Positions 13,790 through 19,389 of a stretch of DNA of 19,389 nucleotides are shown in pieces. Both the position numbers and the translations under genes were made by a program. The notes under the pieces were generated by a model. That model did no database searches, had not been told where the DNA came from, and saw only the letters and a list, made by a program, of their open reading frames with translations. Source of the DNA: Lachnospiraceae bacterium UBA4380 (lineage in GTDB: Bacteria; Bacillota; Clostridia; Lachnospirales; Lachnospiraceae); NCBI GenBank assembly GCA_002390025.1, contig DGRU01000218.1, positions 1-19,389 on the forward strand, in the 5' to 3' direction. Within the stretch, counting starts at the first letter, position 1. Every line of letters starts with the position of its first letter.

Positions 13790-15079
13790 ATGTCACCTAT
13801 TGTTGTATTTATTCTGTTTGCGCTCTTTCTTCTGATTGCGATCCCTGTCTCGGTCACACTGGGCCTTGTCGCAGTGCTTCCGGGTGCATTTGATCCCTCC
13901 TTTACGGCGAGTGCAAGTTATGTCATCCGTTCCATGGTGGGCGGTATCGACAGTTTCCCGCTTCTGGCGGTTCCGATGTTCGTTCTTGCGGGCATCCTCA
14001 TGGCACGCGGACAGATTTCCAAGAGACTGTTCGATGTCTTTTCCTATTTCCTCGGAAAACGTACTGCAGGTATTCCCTGCGCGGTCATCATTACCTGCCT
14101 GTTCTACGGCGCGATCTCGGGCTCCGCTCCCGCGACCGTCGCGGCAGTCGGCTCTATGACGATCCCGCTTCTGATCGATATGGGATATGACAAGGTCTTC
14201 TCCACGGCTATCGTCGCCGTTGCGGGCGGCCTGGGCGTCATCATCCCTCCCAGCATTCCCTTCATCATGTTCGCCATGGCATCCGGCGCCTCTGTCAGTG
14301 ATCTCTTCCTGGCAGGTATCGTGCCCGGCGTCCTGATCGGTGTTCTGCTCATGGCCTACGCCTTTGTCTACTGCAAGAAAAACGGCGAAGACCGGGAGAA
14401 GATCGACAGCCAGATCAATGTCCTCCATGAAAAAGGATTTTTCAAGGTCTTCAGGGAGAGCTTTTTTGCCATCCTGAGTCCCGTGATCGTTCTGGGGTGC
14501 ATCTATTCCGGCGTTGCCTCCCCTACCGAGGCCGCGGTCATTTCCGTTTTCTATTCGCTGCTCATCAGTATGTTCATCTACAAGACCCTCAAGTTCCGTG
14601 ACCTGTGGGGCATCCTGGTGGAAGCGATGAAAACCTATTCCCCGATCATGTTCATCCTTGCGGCATCCACTGCTTTCTCCCGTGTCCTGACACTGATGCA
14701 GGTGCCCCAGATGGTCAGTGCCTTCATCCTGGAGAGCTTCACCAACAAGATCATCCTTCTGATCGTCATCAACATCTTCCTGCTCCTTGTCGGTATGGTC
14801 ATGGATACGACGCCTGCGATCCTCATCCTCTCGCCCATCCTTCTTCCCATCGTCACTGCAGTAGGCATGAATCCGATTCACTTCGGTGTTGTCATGGTCG
14901 TCAACCTGGCGATCGGTTTCGTCACACCTCCCATCGGCGTCAACCTCTTTGTCGCAAGTTCTCTGACAGATGTGCCTGTCATGGATATTGCCAAGAAGGC
15001 CATGCCCATGATCATCATGTTCCTGATTGCACTGCTGCTGATCACCTATATTCCGGCAATCAGCCTGTGCCTGCTGTGA
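13790..15079 (+). CDS. TRAP transporter large membrane subunit (DctM family)
   Basis: This 429-residue, very hydrophobic protein has about 11-12 membrane segments and the DctM landmarks: FPLLAVPMFVLAG, GAISGSAPATVAAVGS, GGLGVIIPPSIPFIMF, ASPTEAAVISVFYS and, near the end, AIGFVTPPIGVNLFVAS. It is the Na+-coupled transport channel of the TRAP complex in the cytoplasmic membrane. GAAAGGGG precedes the ATG, and the next gene starts 14 bp after the stop. The length is normal. Both membrane subunits are separate here rather than fused. Confidence 0.96.
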   Translation: MSPIVVFILFALFLLIAIPVSVTLGLVAVLPGAFDPSFTASASYVIRSMVGGIDSFPLLAVPMFVLAGILMARGQISKRLFDVFSYFLGKRTAGIPCAVIITCLFYGAISGSAPATVAAVGSMTIPLLIDMGYDKVFSTAIVAVAGGLGVIIPPSIPFIMFAMASGASVSDLFLAGIVPGVLIGVLLMAYAFVYCKKNGEDREKIDSQINVLHEKGFFKVFRESFFAILSPVIVLGCIYSGVASPTEAAVISVFYSLLISMFIYKTLKFRDLWGILVEAMKTYSPIMFILAASTAFSRVLTLMQVPQMVSAFILESFTNKIILLIVINIFLLLVGMVMDTTPAILILSPILLPIVTAVGMNPIHFGVVMVVNLAIGFVTPPIGVNLFVASSLTDVPVMDIAKKAMPMIIMFLIALLLITYIPAISLCLL

Positions 15080-15093
15080 GAAAGGAGGAAAGC

Positions 15094-16137
15094 ATGAAAA
15101 AATTCAGTCTCAAGCACAGTTTCATGGCGGTCTGCCTGCTTACAGCCCTCCTCGTCCTCACGCTGACCGGCTGCGGCGCAGCATCCGACGGCACACAGAC
15201 CTATGCATGGCCTCTGGGAACCTCCAGTCCCGAGGACACGGTCACCCAGATCTACGCAGAGCGTTTCGCAGAAGAGGTATCCCGCCTCTCCGACGGAAAG
15301 ATGCGCATTCAGGTCTACCCCAACAGTATCGTAGGCGGTGACCGCGAACTGCTCGAGTCCTGCAAGGATGGCGATATTCCCTTCGTCGTGCAGAATACAG
15401 CACCTCAGGTTACTTTCCTTCCTGATATCGCCGTATTCGATATGCCCTGCCTGTTTGACAGCATTCAGGACGTTCGCGACCACATCGACAATCCGGAATT
15501 CATGAAACAGGTCAACCAGGTCTACAAGGACGGCGGCTATGAGCTGCTGGGCTACGCGGACCAGGGTTTCCGTGTCATGACCTCCAACAAGGACGTCTAC
15601 ACTGCCAATGACCTCAAGGGCCAGAAGATCCGCACCATGGAGAACCCCTACCATCTGCTCTTCTGGAAATCCCTGGGCGCCAACCCCACACCCATGACTT
15701 TCTCCGAGGTTTACATCGGCCTCCAGCAGGGTACCATTGACGCGCAGGAGAACCCCTACGAAGTTATCGTATCCAACAGACTTTACGAGCAGCAGGACTA
15801 CGTCATCGAGACCAATCACCTGCCTCACCTGATCTCCCTGATCGTCAGCAGCGAGTTCATGGACAGCCTGCCGGAGGACCAGCAGGCCATCATCCGTGAA
15901 GCCGCCGAGACGGCAAAGGTGGAAGCACGCCAGGCTTCTGACGAGCGTATCGCTTCCAGGATCGCTACCATCGAAGAGAGCGGCAGCCAGATCAACCGCC
16001 TGTCAGATGAGAACATGCTGGTCATCCGCCAGAAGTGTATCCCGGTCTATGACAAGATCGAAGAGAATGTCTCCCCTTCCCTGGTCGAGGCATACTGCGG
16101 AGAGAAACTCAAAGAGATCCGCGCGATGGTTCCGTAA
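15094..16137 (+). CDS. TRAP transporter substrate-binding lipoprotein (DctP family)
   Basis: This 347-residue extracytoplasmic solute receptor has a basic N-terminus, a hydrophobic core and the lipobox L-T-G-C with Cys27 as lipidation site, so it is tethered to the outer membrane face. The DctP domain includes GFRVMTS (158-164), LKGQKIRTMENP (174-185) and NPTPMTFSEVYIGLQQG (197-213), then D216 and QENP (218-221). Arg180 is the family Arg that grips a substrate carboxylate, as expected for an organic acid such as quinate or shikimate; the ligand is inferred from the neighbours. I chose the ATG at 15094 behind AAAGGAGG. The frame is open upstream to 14605, but that part overlaps dctM out of frame. 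Confidence 0.94.
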   Translation: MKKFSLKHSFMAVCLLTALLVLTLTGCGAASDGTQTYAWPLGTSSPEDTVTQIYAERFAEEVSRLSDGKMRIQVYPNSIVGGDRELLESCKDGDIPFVVQNTAPQVTFLPDIAVFDMPCLFDSIQDVRDHIDNPEFMKQVNQVYKDGGYELLGYADQGFRVMTSNKDVYTANDLKGQKIRTMENPYHLLFWKSLGANPTPMTFSEVYIGLQQGTIDAQENPYEVIVSNRLYEQQDYVIETNHLPHLISLIVSSEFMDSLPEDQQAIIREAAETAKVEARQASDERIASRIATIEESGSQINRLSDENMLVIRQKCIPVYDKIEENVSPSLVEAYCGEKLKEIRAMVP

Positions 16138-16168
16138 TAGGATCGGACATCTGGATGTCTGAAAAGAG

Positions 16169-16202
16169 CAGGCCGCTCCCCGGCAGGGGGCGGCCTGTTT
16201 TT
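16169..16202 (+). terminator. Strong intrinsic terminator of the TRAP operon
   Basis: The 12-bp stem 16169-16180 / 16186-16197 (CAGGCCGC... with ...CGGCCTG, one G·U) has a 5-nt loop and is followed by five T. A small GACAT/ATGTC hairpin (16146-16159) lies between it and the dctP stop. Confidence 0.92.
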
Positions 16203-16274
16203 GCATGATCGGGCAGGGAAAGACGGAAGTAGTGTCTGCCGCTGACATGCGGGCATGCCATGACAAGAAATAGG

Positions 16275-16303
16275 TTGAAAAACTCGGCCCCGTGTTATAG
16301 AAT
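16275..16303 (+). promoter_or_regulatory. Candidate efp promoter
   Basis: TTGAAA (16275-16280) and TAGAAT (16298-16303) are spaced 17 bp, giving a short leader of about 30 nt before the AGGAGG site of efp. Confidence 0.65.
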
Positions 16304-16342
16304 ACTTTTGTATTGACGCGATTTTTTCAGGAGGTACTTTAT

Positions 16343-16900
16343 ATGATTTCTGCAAGTGATTTCAGGAATGGCATTACGATTGAGAAAGATGGCAGCGTCC
16401 TCGAGATCGTTGAATTCCAGCATGTTAAACCCGGTAAAGGTGCGGCGTTCGTCAGAACCAAGCTGAAAGATATTATTAACGGCGGCGTTACAGAGACCAC
16501 TTTCCGTCCTACGGAGAAATTCCCCCAGGCCAGGATCGACCGCAAGGAGTATCAGTATCTGTATCAGGATGGCGAGCTCTATGCGTTCATGGACACAGAG
16601 ACGTTCGACCAGATTTCGCTTGGTAAGGATATTGTCGGCGACAACATGAAGTTCGTTAAAGAGAACGACATGGTCAAGGTCAATTCCTACAACAACAATC
16701 CTTTCGCGATTGAGCCCCCCATGTTTGTCGAGCTGGAGATCACCGATACAGAGCCCGGATTCAAGGGCAACACTGCTACCGGCGCAACCAAGCCCGCGAT
16801 CGTTGAGACCGGCGCACAGGTCAGCGTTCCGCTGTTCTGCAATATCGGCGACAAGATCAAGATTGACACCAGGTCCGGCGAGTATCTTTCCAGAGCATAA
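16343..16900 (+). CDS. efp: Translation elongation factor P
   Basis: This 185-residue EF-P enters the ribosomal E site and relieves stalling at polyproline stretches. The three beta-barrel domains are complete: an N-terminal KOW-like domain with the loop [10 protein letters not shown], where Lys32 is the residue that bacteria modify, a central OB domain, and a C-terminal domain with the signature [19 protein letters not shown]. The start at 16343 lies behind AGGAGG; a start 30 bp upstream would add a ten-residue extension absent from the family. Its own promoter and terminator make it a single-gene unit. Confidence 0.97.
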   Translation: MISASDFRNGITIEKDGSVLEIVEFQHVKPGKGAAFVRTKLKDIINGGVTETTFRPTEKFPQARIDRKEYQYLYQDGELYAFMDTETFDQISLGKDIVGDNMKFVKENDMVKVNSYNNNPFAIEPPMFVELEITDTEPGFKGNTATGATKPAIVETGAQVSVPLFCNIGDKIKIDTRSGEYLSRA

Positions 16901-16901
16901 T

Positions 16902-16919
16902 CCTCTTTCCCGGAAGAGG
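16902..16919 (+). other. Short hairpin directly after efp
   Basis: CCTCTT (16902-16907) pairs with AAGAGG (16914-16919), starting 2 bp after the efp stop. There is no T tract, so it may protect the mRNA end rather than terminate. Confidence 0.4.
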
Positions 16920-16984
16920 GTGAGTTCTTCGCATTTTTATACTGCGAATATCCGATGGATTCCTGTTTATAATTTGTAAAGATC

Positions 16985-17023
16985 AAAAAGGCAATGAGTA
17001 CATATGACTCGTTGCCTTTTTTT
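16985..17023 (+). terminator. Intrinsic terminator of efp
   Basis: GGCAATGAGT (16990-16999) pairs with ACTCGTTGCC (17007-17016, one T·G pair), flanked by five A and seven T (17017-17023). The A/T flanks make it able to work in both directions. Confidence 0.92.
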
Positions 17024-17070
17024 ATTCTTCATCGCGTAATACCTGTGTCTTCAGACATGGGATACGCGCG

Positions 17071-17260
17071 CAGGACTGGCGAACGAGTCTTGACTGTTCC
17101 TGCCGCACAGACCATGCAGGGGACGGGATTGTAAATAATTGTTCTGTTACACAGATGCGGCAGGGGACGGGATTGTAAATAATTGTTCTGTTACACAGAT
17201 GCGGCAGGAGACGGGATTGTATATCATTGTCCTGTTGTACAGGCGTGGCAGGGGGAAGGA
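17071..17260. repeat. 44-bp tandem repeats
   Basis: Two identical 44-bp units (17117-17160 and 17161-17204) begin with CAGGGGACGGGATTGTAAAT. A third, diverged unit follows (17205-17248), then the start of a fourth (17249-). A very degenerate copy may precede them (17071-17116). Each unit holds a CTGT/ACAG mini-hairpin (CTGTTACACAG), kept as CTGTTGTACAG in the third. There is no gene in 16901-17354. Confidence 0.85.
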
Positions 17261-17354
17261 TCAGATATTACTCCTCTTGTATGCTGAAGGGGGCAGGATG
17301 GATTGAAACAGGAAAAGACGGCATTTACTGACATTAATTCGGAGGACATGACAC

Positions 17355-18248
17355 ATGAACAGAGCAGAGAAAGGCAAAAACATTCGGGAAAAGGAGTACT
17401 ATGAACTGCTGCGCAGGGAGCTGGAAAAACGGGCAGGAGAGAATGTTGACATCAGCATACGGGATGTGCGCAAGAACAACGGTGTTTACAAGAAGGCCTG
17501 TACAGTCCGCTTCAATGACGCGCAGATTGCGCCGACTGTCTACCTGGAGCCTTATTATGAACAGTTCCTGCGAGGGGAGGCAGTAGCGGAGTCCGCAGAC
17601 AGTATCCTGCGCTATTGCAGGTGCAGGACACCCGGAGTCACTTTTCCCGAGAATTTTTTCAGGGACTATGGGACCATAAAGAACAGGCTGGGGATCAAAC
17701 TGATCGGAAGAAGACAAAATGAGACTTATCTGCGGGATGTTCCGCATATAGATCTGGAGGATCTTGCAGCAGTTTTTTATTATCTTCTGGATAATCCCGC
17801 CTTTGGAAACGGAATCATCGTGATTCGGAATATAGATCTGAAGAGATGGGGTATGACAGTGGAAGAACTGTATGCGGATGCCCTTGAAAACTGCCCGCGG
17901 ATGCTTCCCCCGGTTTTCCGCGCGCTCTCGGATGTGATTGAGGTCCTGCAGCCTGCGGGCGAAGGAGAACTCTACCTGCTCACTAACGAGTCCGCCCTGT
18001 ACGGAGCTGCAGTCATTTTGTATCCGGGCATTCTGCAGGAAGCAGTTGATTACCTGGGAAGGGACTTTTTTGTCCTTCCAAGCTCTGTCCACGAGGTGAT
18101 TCTGCTGCCCGACAACGGAGAAGATCCGGAGGGACTTCTTCAGATCGTGGCGGAGATCAATCATACCCAGGTGGCCGAAGAAGAGGTTCTGCTGGATGCT
18201 GTCTTTAAATACAGCGCAGGTGATGATTTTATCCATCGGGAGGTATAA
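17355..18248 (+). CDS. DUF5688-type protein, unknown function
   Basis: This 297-residue soluble protein is of a type I associate with Lachnospiraceae (DUF5688). Recognisable blocks are ISIRDVRKNNGV (residues about 33-44), the N-terminal APTVYLEPYYEQF, and the C-terminal YLLTNESALYGAAVILYPG, LPSSVHEVILLP and EINHTQVAEEEVL. It has no signal peptide or membrane helix. No biochemical role is established to my knowledge, and no catalytic motif stands out. The start follows GGAGG at 9-nt spacing. It stands alone between the tandem repeats and the thrS leader, and no clear terminator follows it. The copy is intact. Confidence 0.8.
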   Translation: MNRAEKGKNIREKEYYELLRRELEKRAGENVDISIRDVRKNNGVYKKACTVRFNDAQIAPTVYLEPYYEQFLRGEAVAESADSILRYCRCRTPGVTFPENFFRDYGTIKNRLGIKLIGRRQNETYLRDVPHIDLEDLAAVFYYLLDNPAFGNGIIVIRNIDLKRWGMTVEELYADALENCPRMLPPVFRALSDVIEVLQPAGEGELYLLTNESALYGAAVILYPGILQEAVDYLGRDFFVLPSSVHEVILLPDNGEDPEGLLQIVAEINHTQVAEEEVLLDAVFKYSAGDDFIHREV

Positions 18249-18317
18249 GACCGTATTTTATCTCTATTAAGCCATATTTCTGGTGAAAGAGGCGGGTTTT
18301 TCTGGTAAATATGTTTA

Positions 18318-18346
18318 TTTACAATTTCCTCATCCTGTACTAAAAT
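18318..18346 (+). promoter_or_regulatory. Promoter of the thrS T-box transcript
   Basis: TTTACA (18318-18323) and TAAAAT (18341-18346) are spaced 17 bp. Transcription should start near 18353, before the hairpin TATAAGCAGGC/GCCTG-CA-CTTATA (18367-18396) and the T-box proper. Confidence 0.7.
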
Positions 18347-18403
18347 ATTTATGTTTATTTCCAAGCTATAAGCAGGCTTTATTGCCTGCACTTATAAATC
18401 TGT

Positions 18404-18706
18404 GATGAGGAAAGTAGGACAGCGGATGTCCCAGAGAGGGGTGCCCGTTGTGTGTTGTGCCGTCTGCGGAAGCTGTCAGCTGCAGTGGACAGACGTCGGG
18501 CAGTAACACACAGCGGTTCTGGAAGTGCCCCGTCGGAAACTGCCTGAAGACCACCTCGGAGAGGCTCTAATCAAGCCCGGTGACTCCGTTACAGTCCTTA
18601 AAAAAGTGGCGGCAGGGGATTTTTTGTGATCTGCCGCAAGCAGGGTGGAACCGCGTTGAACAAACGTCCCTCGCAAGCAACTGTATATGCTGTGCGGGGG
18701 ATTTTT
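18404..18706 (+). promoter_or_regulatory. T-box riboswitch (threonine) controlling thrS
   Basis: The leader begins with the stem I signature GATGAGGAAAGTAG (18404-18417) and AGAGAG (18433-18438). The specifier loop reads CTGAAG-ACC-ACCTC, giving codon ACC (18550-18552), a Thr codon that matches the downstream gene. The T-box sequence AGGGTGGAACCGCG is at 18642-18655. Its TGGA bulge predicts a tRNA with discriminator U. The terminator is TCCCTCGCA (18667-18675) paired with TGCGGGGGA (18693-18701), then five T. Uncharged tRNA-Thr would favour the antiterminator and allow thrS expression. The stem I arm is long, with GTGTGTT/AACACAC (18450-18456, 18505-18511) and CGTCTG/CAGACG (18461-18466, 18490-18495). 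Confidence 0.93.
18667..18706 (+). terminator. T-box-controlled terminator
   Basis: TCCCTCGCA (18667-18675) pairs with TGCGGGGGA (18693-18701, one T·G), with AGCA/TGCT extending the stem, followed by TTTTT. Its 5' arm is also the partner of the AGGG of the T-box in the antiterminator. Confidence 0.88.
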
Positions 18707-18788
18707 CTATGCACAGTTAAAAAATTGTCACAATCGGAATTGCAGCCTGCAGGCAGTTAGTACGACAGCAGAGAGATTTCTTTACGCA

Positions 18789-18824
18789 TGTCTGCAGACA
18801 CGAGAGTAAGTCAAGAGTAAGTCA
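18789..18824. repeat. Palindrome and 11-bp tandem duplication before thrS
   Basis: TGTCTGCAGACA (18789-18800) is a 12-bp palindrome. AGAGTAAGTCA is present twice in exact tandem (18803-18813 and 18814-18824). Both lie between the T-box terminator and the ribosome site. GCCTGCAGGC (18745-18754) is another short palindrome. Confidence 0.6.
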
Positions 18825-18853
18825 GCAGGTGTGATTCCGAAAAAGGAGGAAGT

Positions 18854-19389
18854 ATGGCAAGCGAACAGTATCTGGAAGTTTATCGTCACTCTCTGTCCCA
18901 TATCCTGGCAAAGGCCGTTTTTGAGATTTTCGGCAAAGAGAATGTGCAGTATGCCATCGGCCCGCAGATCGCGGACGGTTTCTACTACGATTTTATTCTG
19001 CCCAGGCAGGTCAACAAAGACGATTTCAAGATGATCGAGAACAAGATGCGTGAGATTCTCAAGCGCCGTGAGGACTGGACGGAGAAGGAACTGTCCCGCG
19101 CCGAGGCACTGGAACTCTTCCAGGGTCAGAAGTTCAAGACCGAGCTGATCGAAGATCTGCCCGAGGACGAGCGTATCACGGTCTATTACACCGGCGAAGA
19201 TTTCGTGGATCTCTGCCGCGGCCCTCACGTGGCCAATTCTCAGGAACTGATGGGCGCTGCCTTTGAGATCAGGAGCGTCTCCGGCGCTTACTGGCGCGGC
19301 GACGAGCACAGGGATTCCCTGCAGAGAATCTATGCCTATGCATTTCCGGACAAGCAGGCCCTCAAGGCCCACAAGGCCCTGATCAAGGA
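18854..19389 (+). CDS. thrS: Threonine-tRNA ligase, 5' part, no TGS domain (runs off the window)
   Basis: The first 178 codons are present. The protein begins directly with the editing (N2) domain: RHSLSH with zinc-type His12 and His16, then YAIGPQIADGFYYDF (33-47), and YTGEDFVDLCRGPHV (112-126) with Cys121 and His125. The usual N-terminal TGS domain of about 60 residues is missing. The start at 18854 is fixed by AAAAGGAGG 4 nt upstream and by the T-box leader before it, so this is not a mis-called start. The enzyme charges tRNA-Thr in the cytoplasm and hydrolyses Ser-tRNA-Thr. The catalytic domain lies beyond the window. Confidence 0.94.
   Translation, partial: MASEQYLEVYRHSLSHILAKAVFEIFGKENVQYAIGPQIADGFYYDFILPRQVNKDDFKMIENKMREILKRREDWTEKELSRAEALELFQGQKFKTELIEDLPEDERITVYYTGEDFVDLCRGPHVANSQELMGAAFEIRSVSGAYWRGDEHRDSLQRIYAYAFPDKQALKAHKALIK

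Noticed and set aside
13793..14881. Minus-strand open frame of over 360 codons opposite dctM
   Set aside because: Its product is almost only Asp, His, Arg and Gly, as expected from reading a hydrophobic gene backwards.
14605..15093. Upstream extension of the dctP frame
   Set aside because: It overlaps dctM out of frame, while a signal peptide with lipobox and a strong AAAGGAGG site place the start at 15094.
17117..17248. CRISPR array
   Set aside because: The 44-bp units are directly abutting with no unique spacers between them, and no cas genes are nearby.
17334..18236. Minus-strand open frame opposite the DUF5688-type gene
   Set aside because: The plus frame matches a known family along its full length; the opposite frame does not.

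Overview
The window looks like a chromosomal segment of a Gram-positive anaerobe of the Clostridia, most likely Lachnospiraceae. Pointers are a DUF5688-type protein, a T-box leader before thrS, a short nrdR/pyruvate-kinase-like operon, strong AGGAGG ribosome sites, Lys32-type EF-P and a fairly GC-rich coding style. This placement is inference; no rRNA is present to confirm it.

Layout. (a) 1-70: the 3' end of a tRNA and its terminator. (b) 339-2949: a three-gene envelope operon, a GT2 glycosyltransferase fused to a GtrA-like membrane domain, a membrane-anchored phosphodiester-glycosidase (NAGPA) protein and a small four-helix membrane protein. It is closed by a bidirectional terminator shared with the convergent class A penicillin-binding protein (3142-5655, minus). 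(c) 5885-9492: yigZ, mgtE, a short pyruvate-kinase-like gene and nrdR, all plus strand. (d) 9493-9954: non-coding, with a bidirectional terminator, an 18-bp perfect inverted repeat and an AT-rich stretch. (e) 9955-16203: a LysR regulator (minus) divergent from a YdiB-type shikimate/quinate dehydrogenase, a type I 3-dehydroquinase and a three-part TRAP transporter (DctQ, DctM, lipoprotein DctP), ended by a strong terminator. (f) 16343-16900: efp. (g) 17071-17260: tandem 44-bp repeats in a gene-free gap. (h) 17355-18248: a DUF5688-type gene. (i) 18318-18850: promoter and T-box leader, then the 5' part of thrS, which runs off the window.

The most interesting part is (e). The two enzymes interconvert quinate, 3-dehydroquinate, 3-dehydroshikimate and shikimate, and the TRAP system has the parts to import an organic acid. 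Together with the dedicated LysR regulator, the cluster reads as a quinate/shikimate uptake-and-use system in an anaerobe. Its non-coding DNA is unusually rich: a T-N11-A LysR box, a 26-bp dyad at the promoter, an attenuator-like leader before the dehydrogenase, and a 13-bp-closed three-way-junction RNA followed by a terminator-like hairpin just before the transporter genes. That last element has the layout of a riboswitch and I do not recognise its class.
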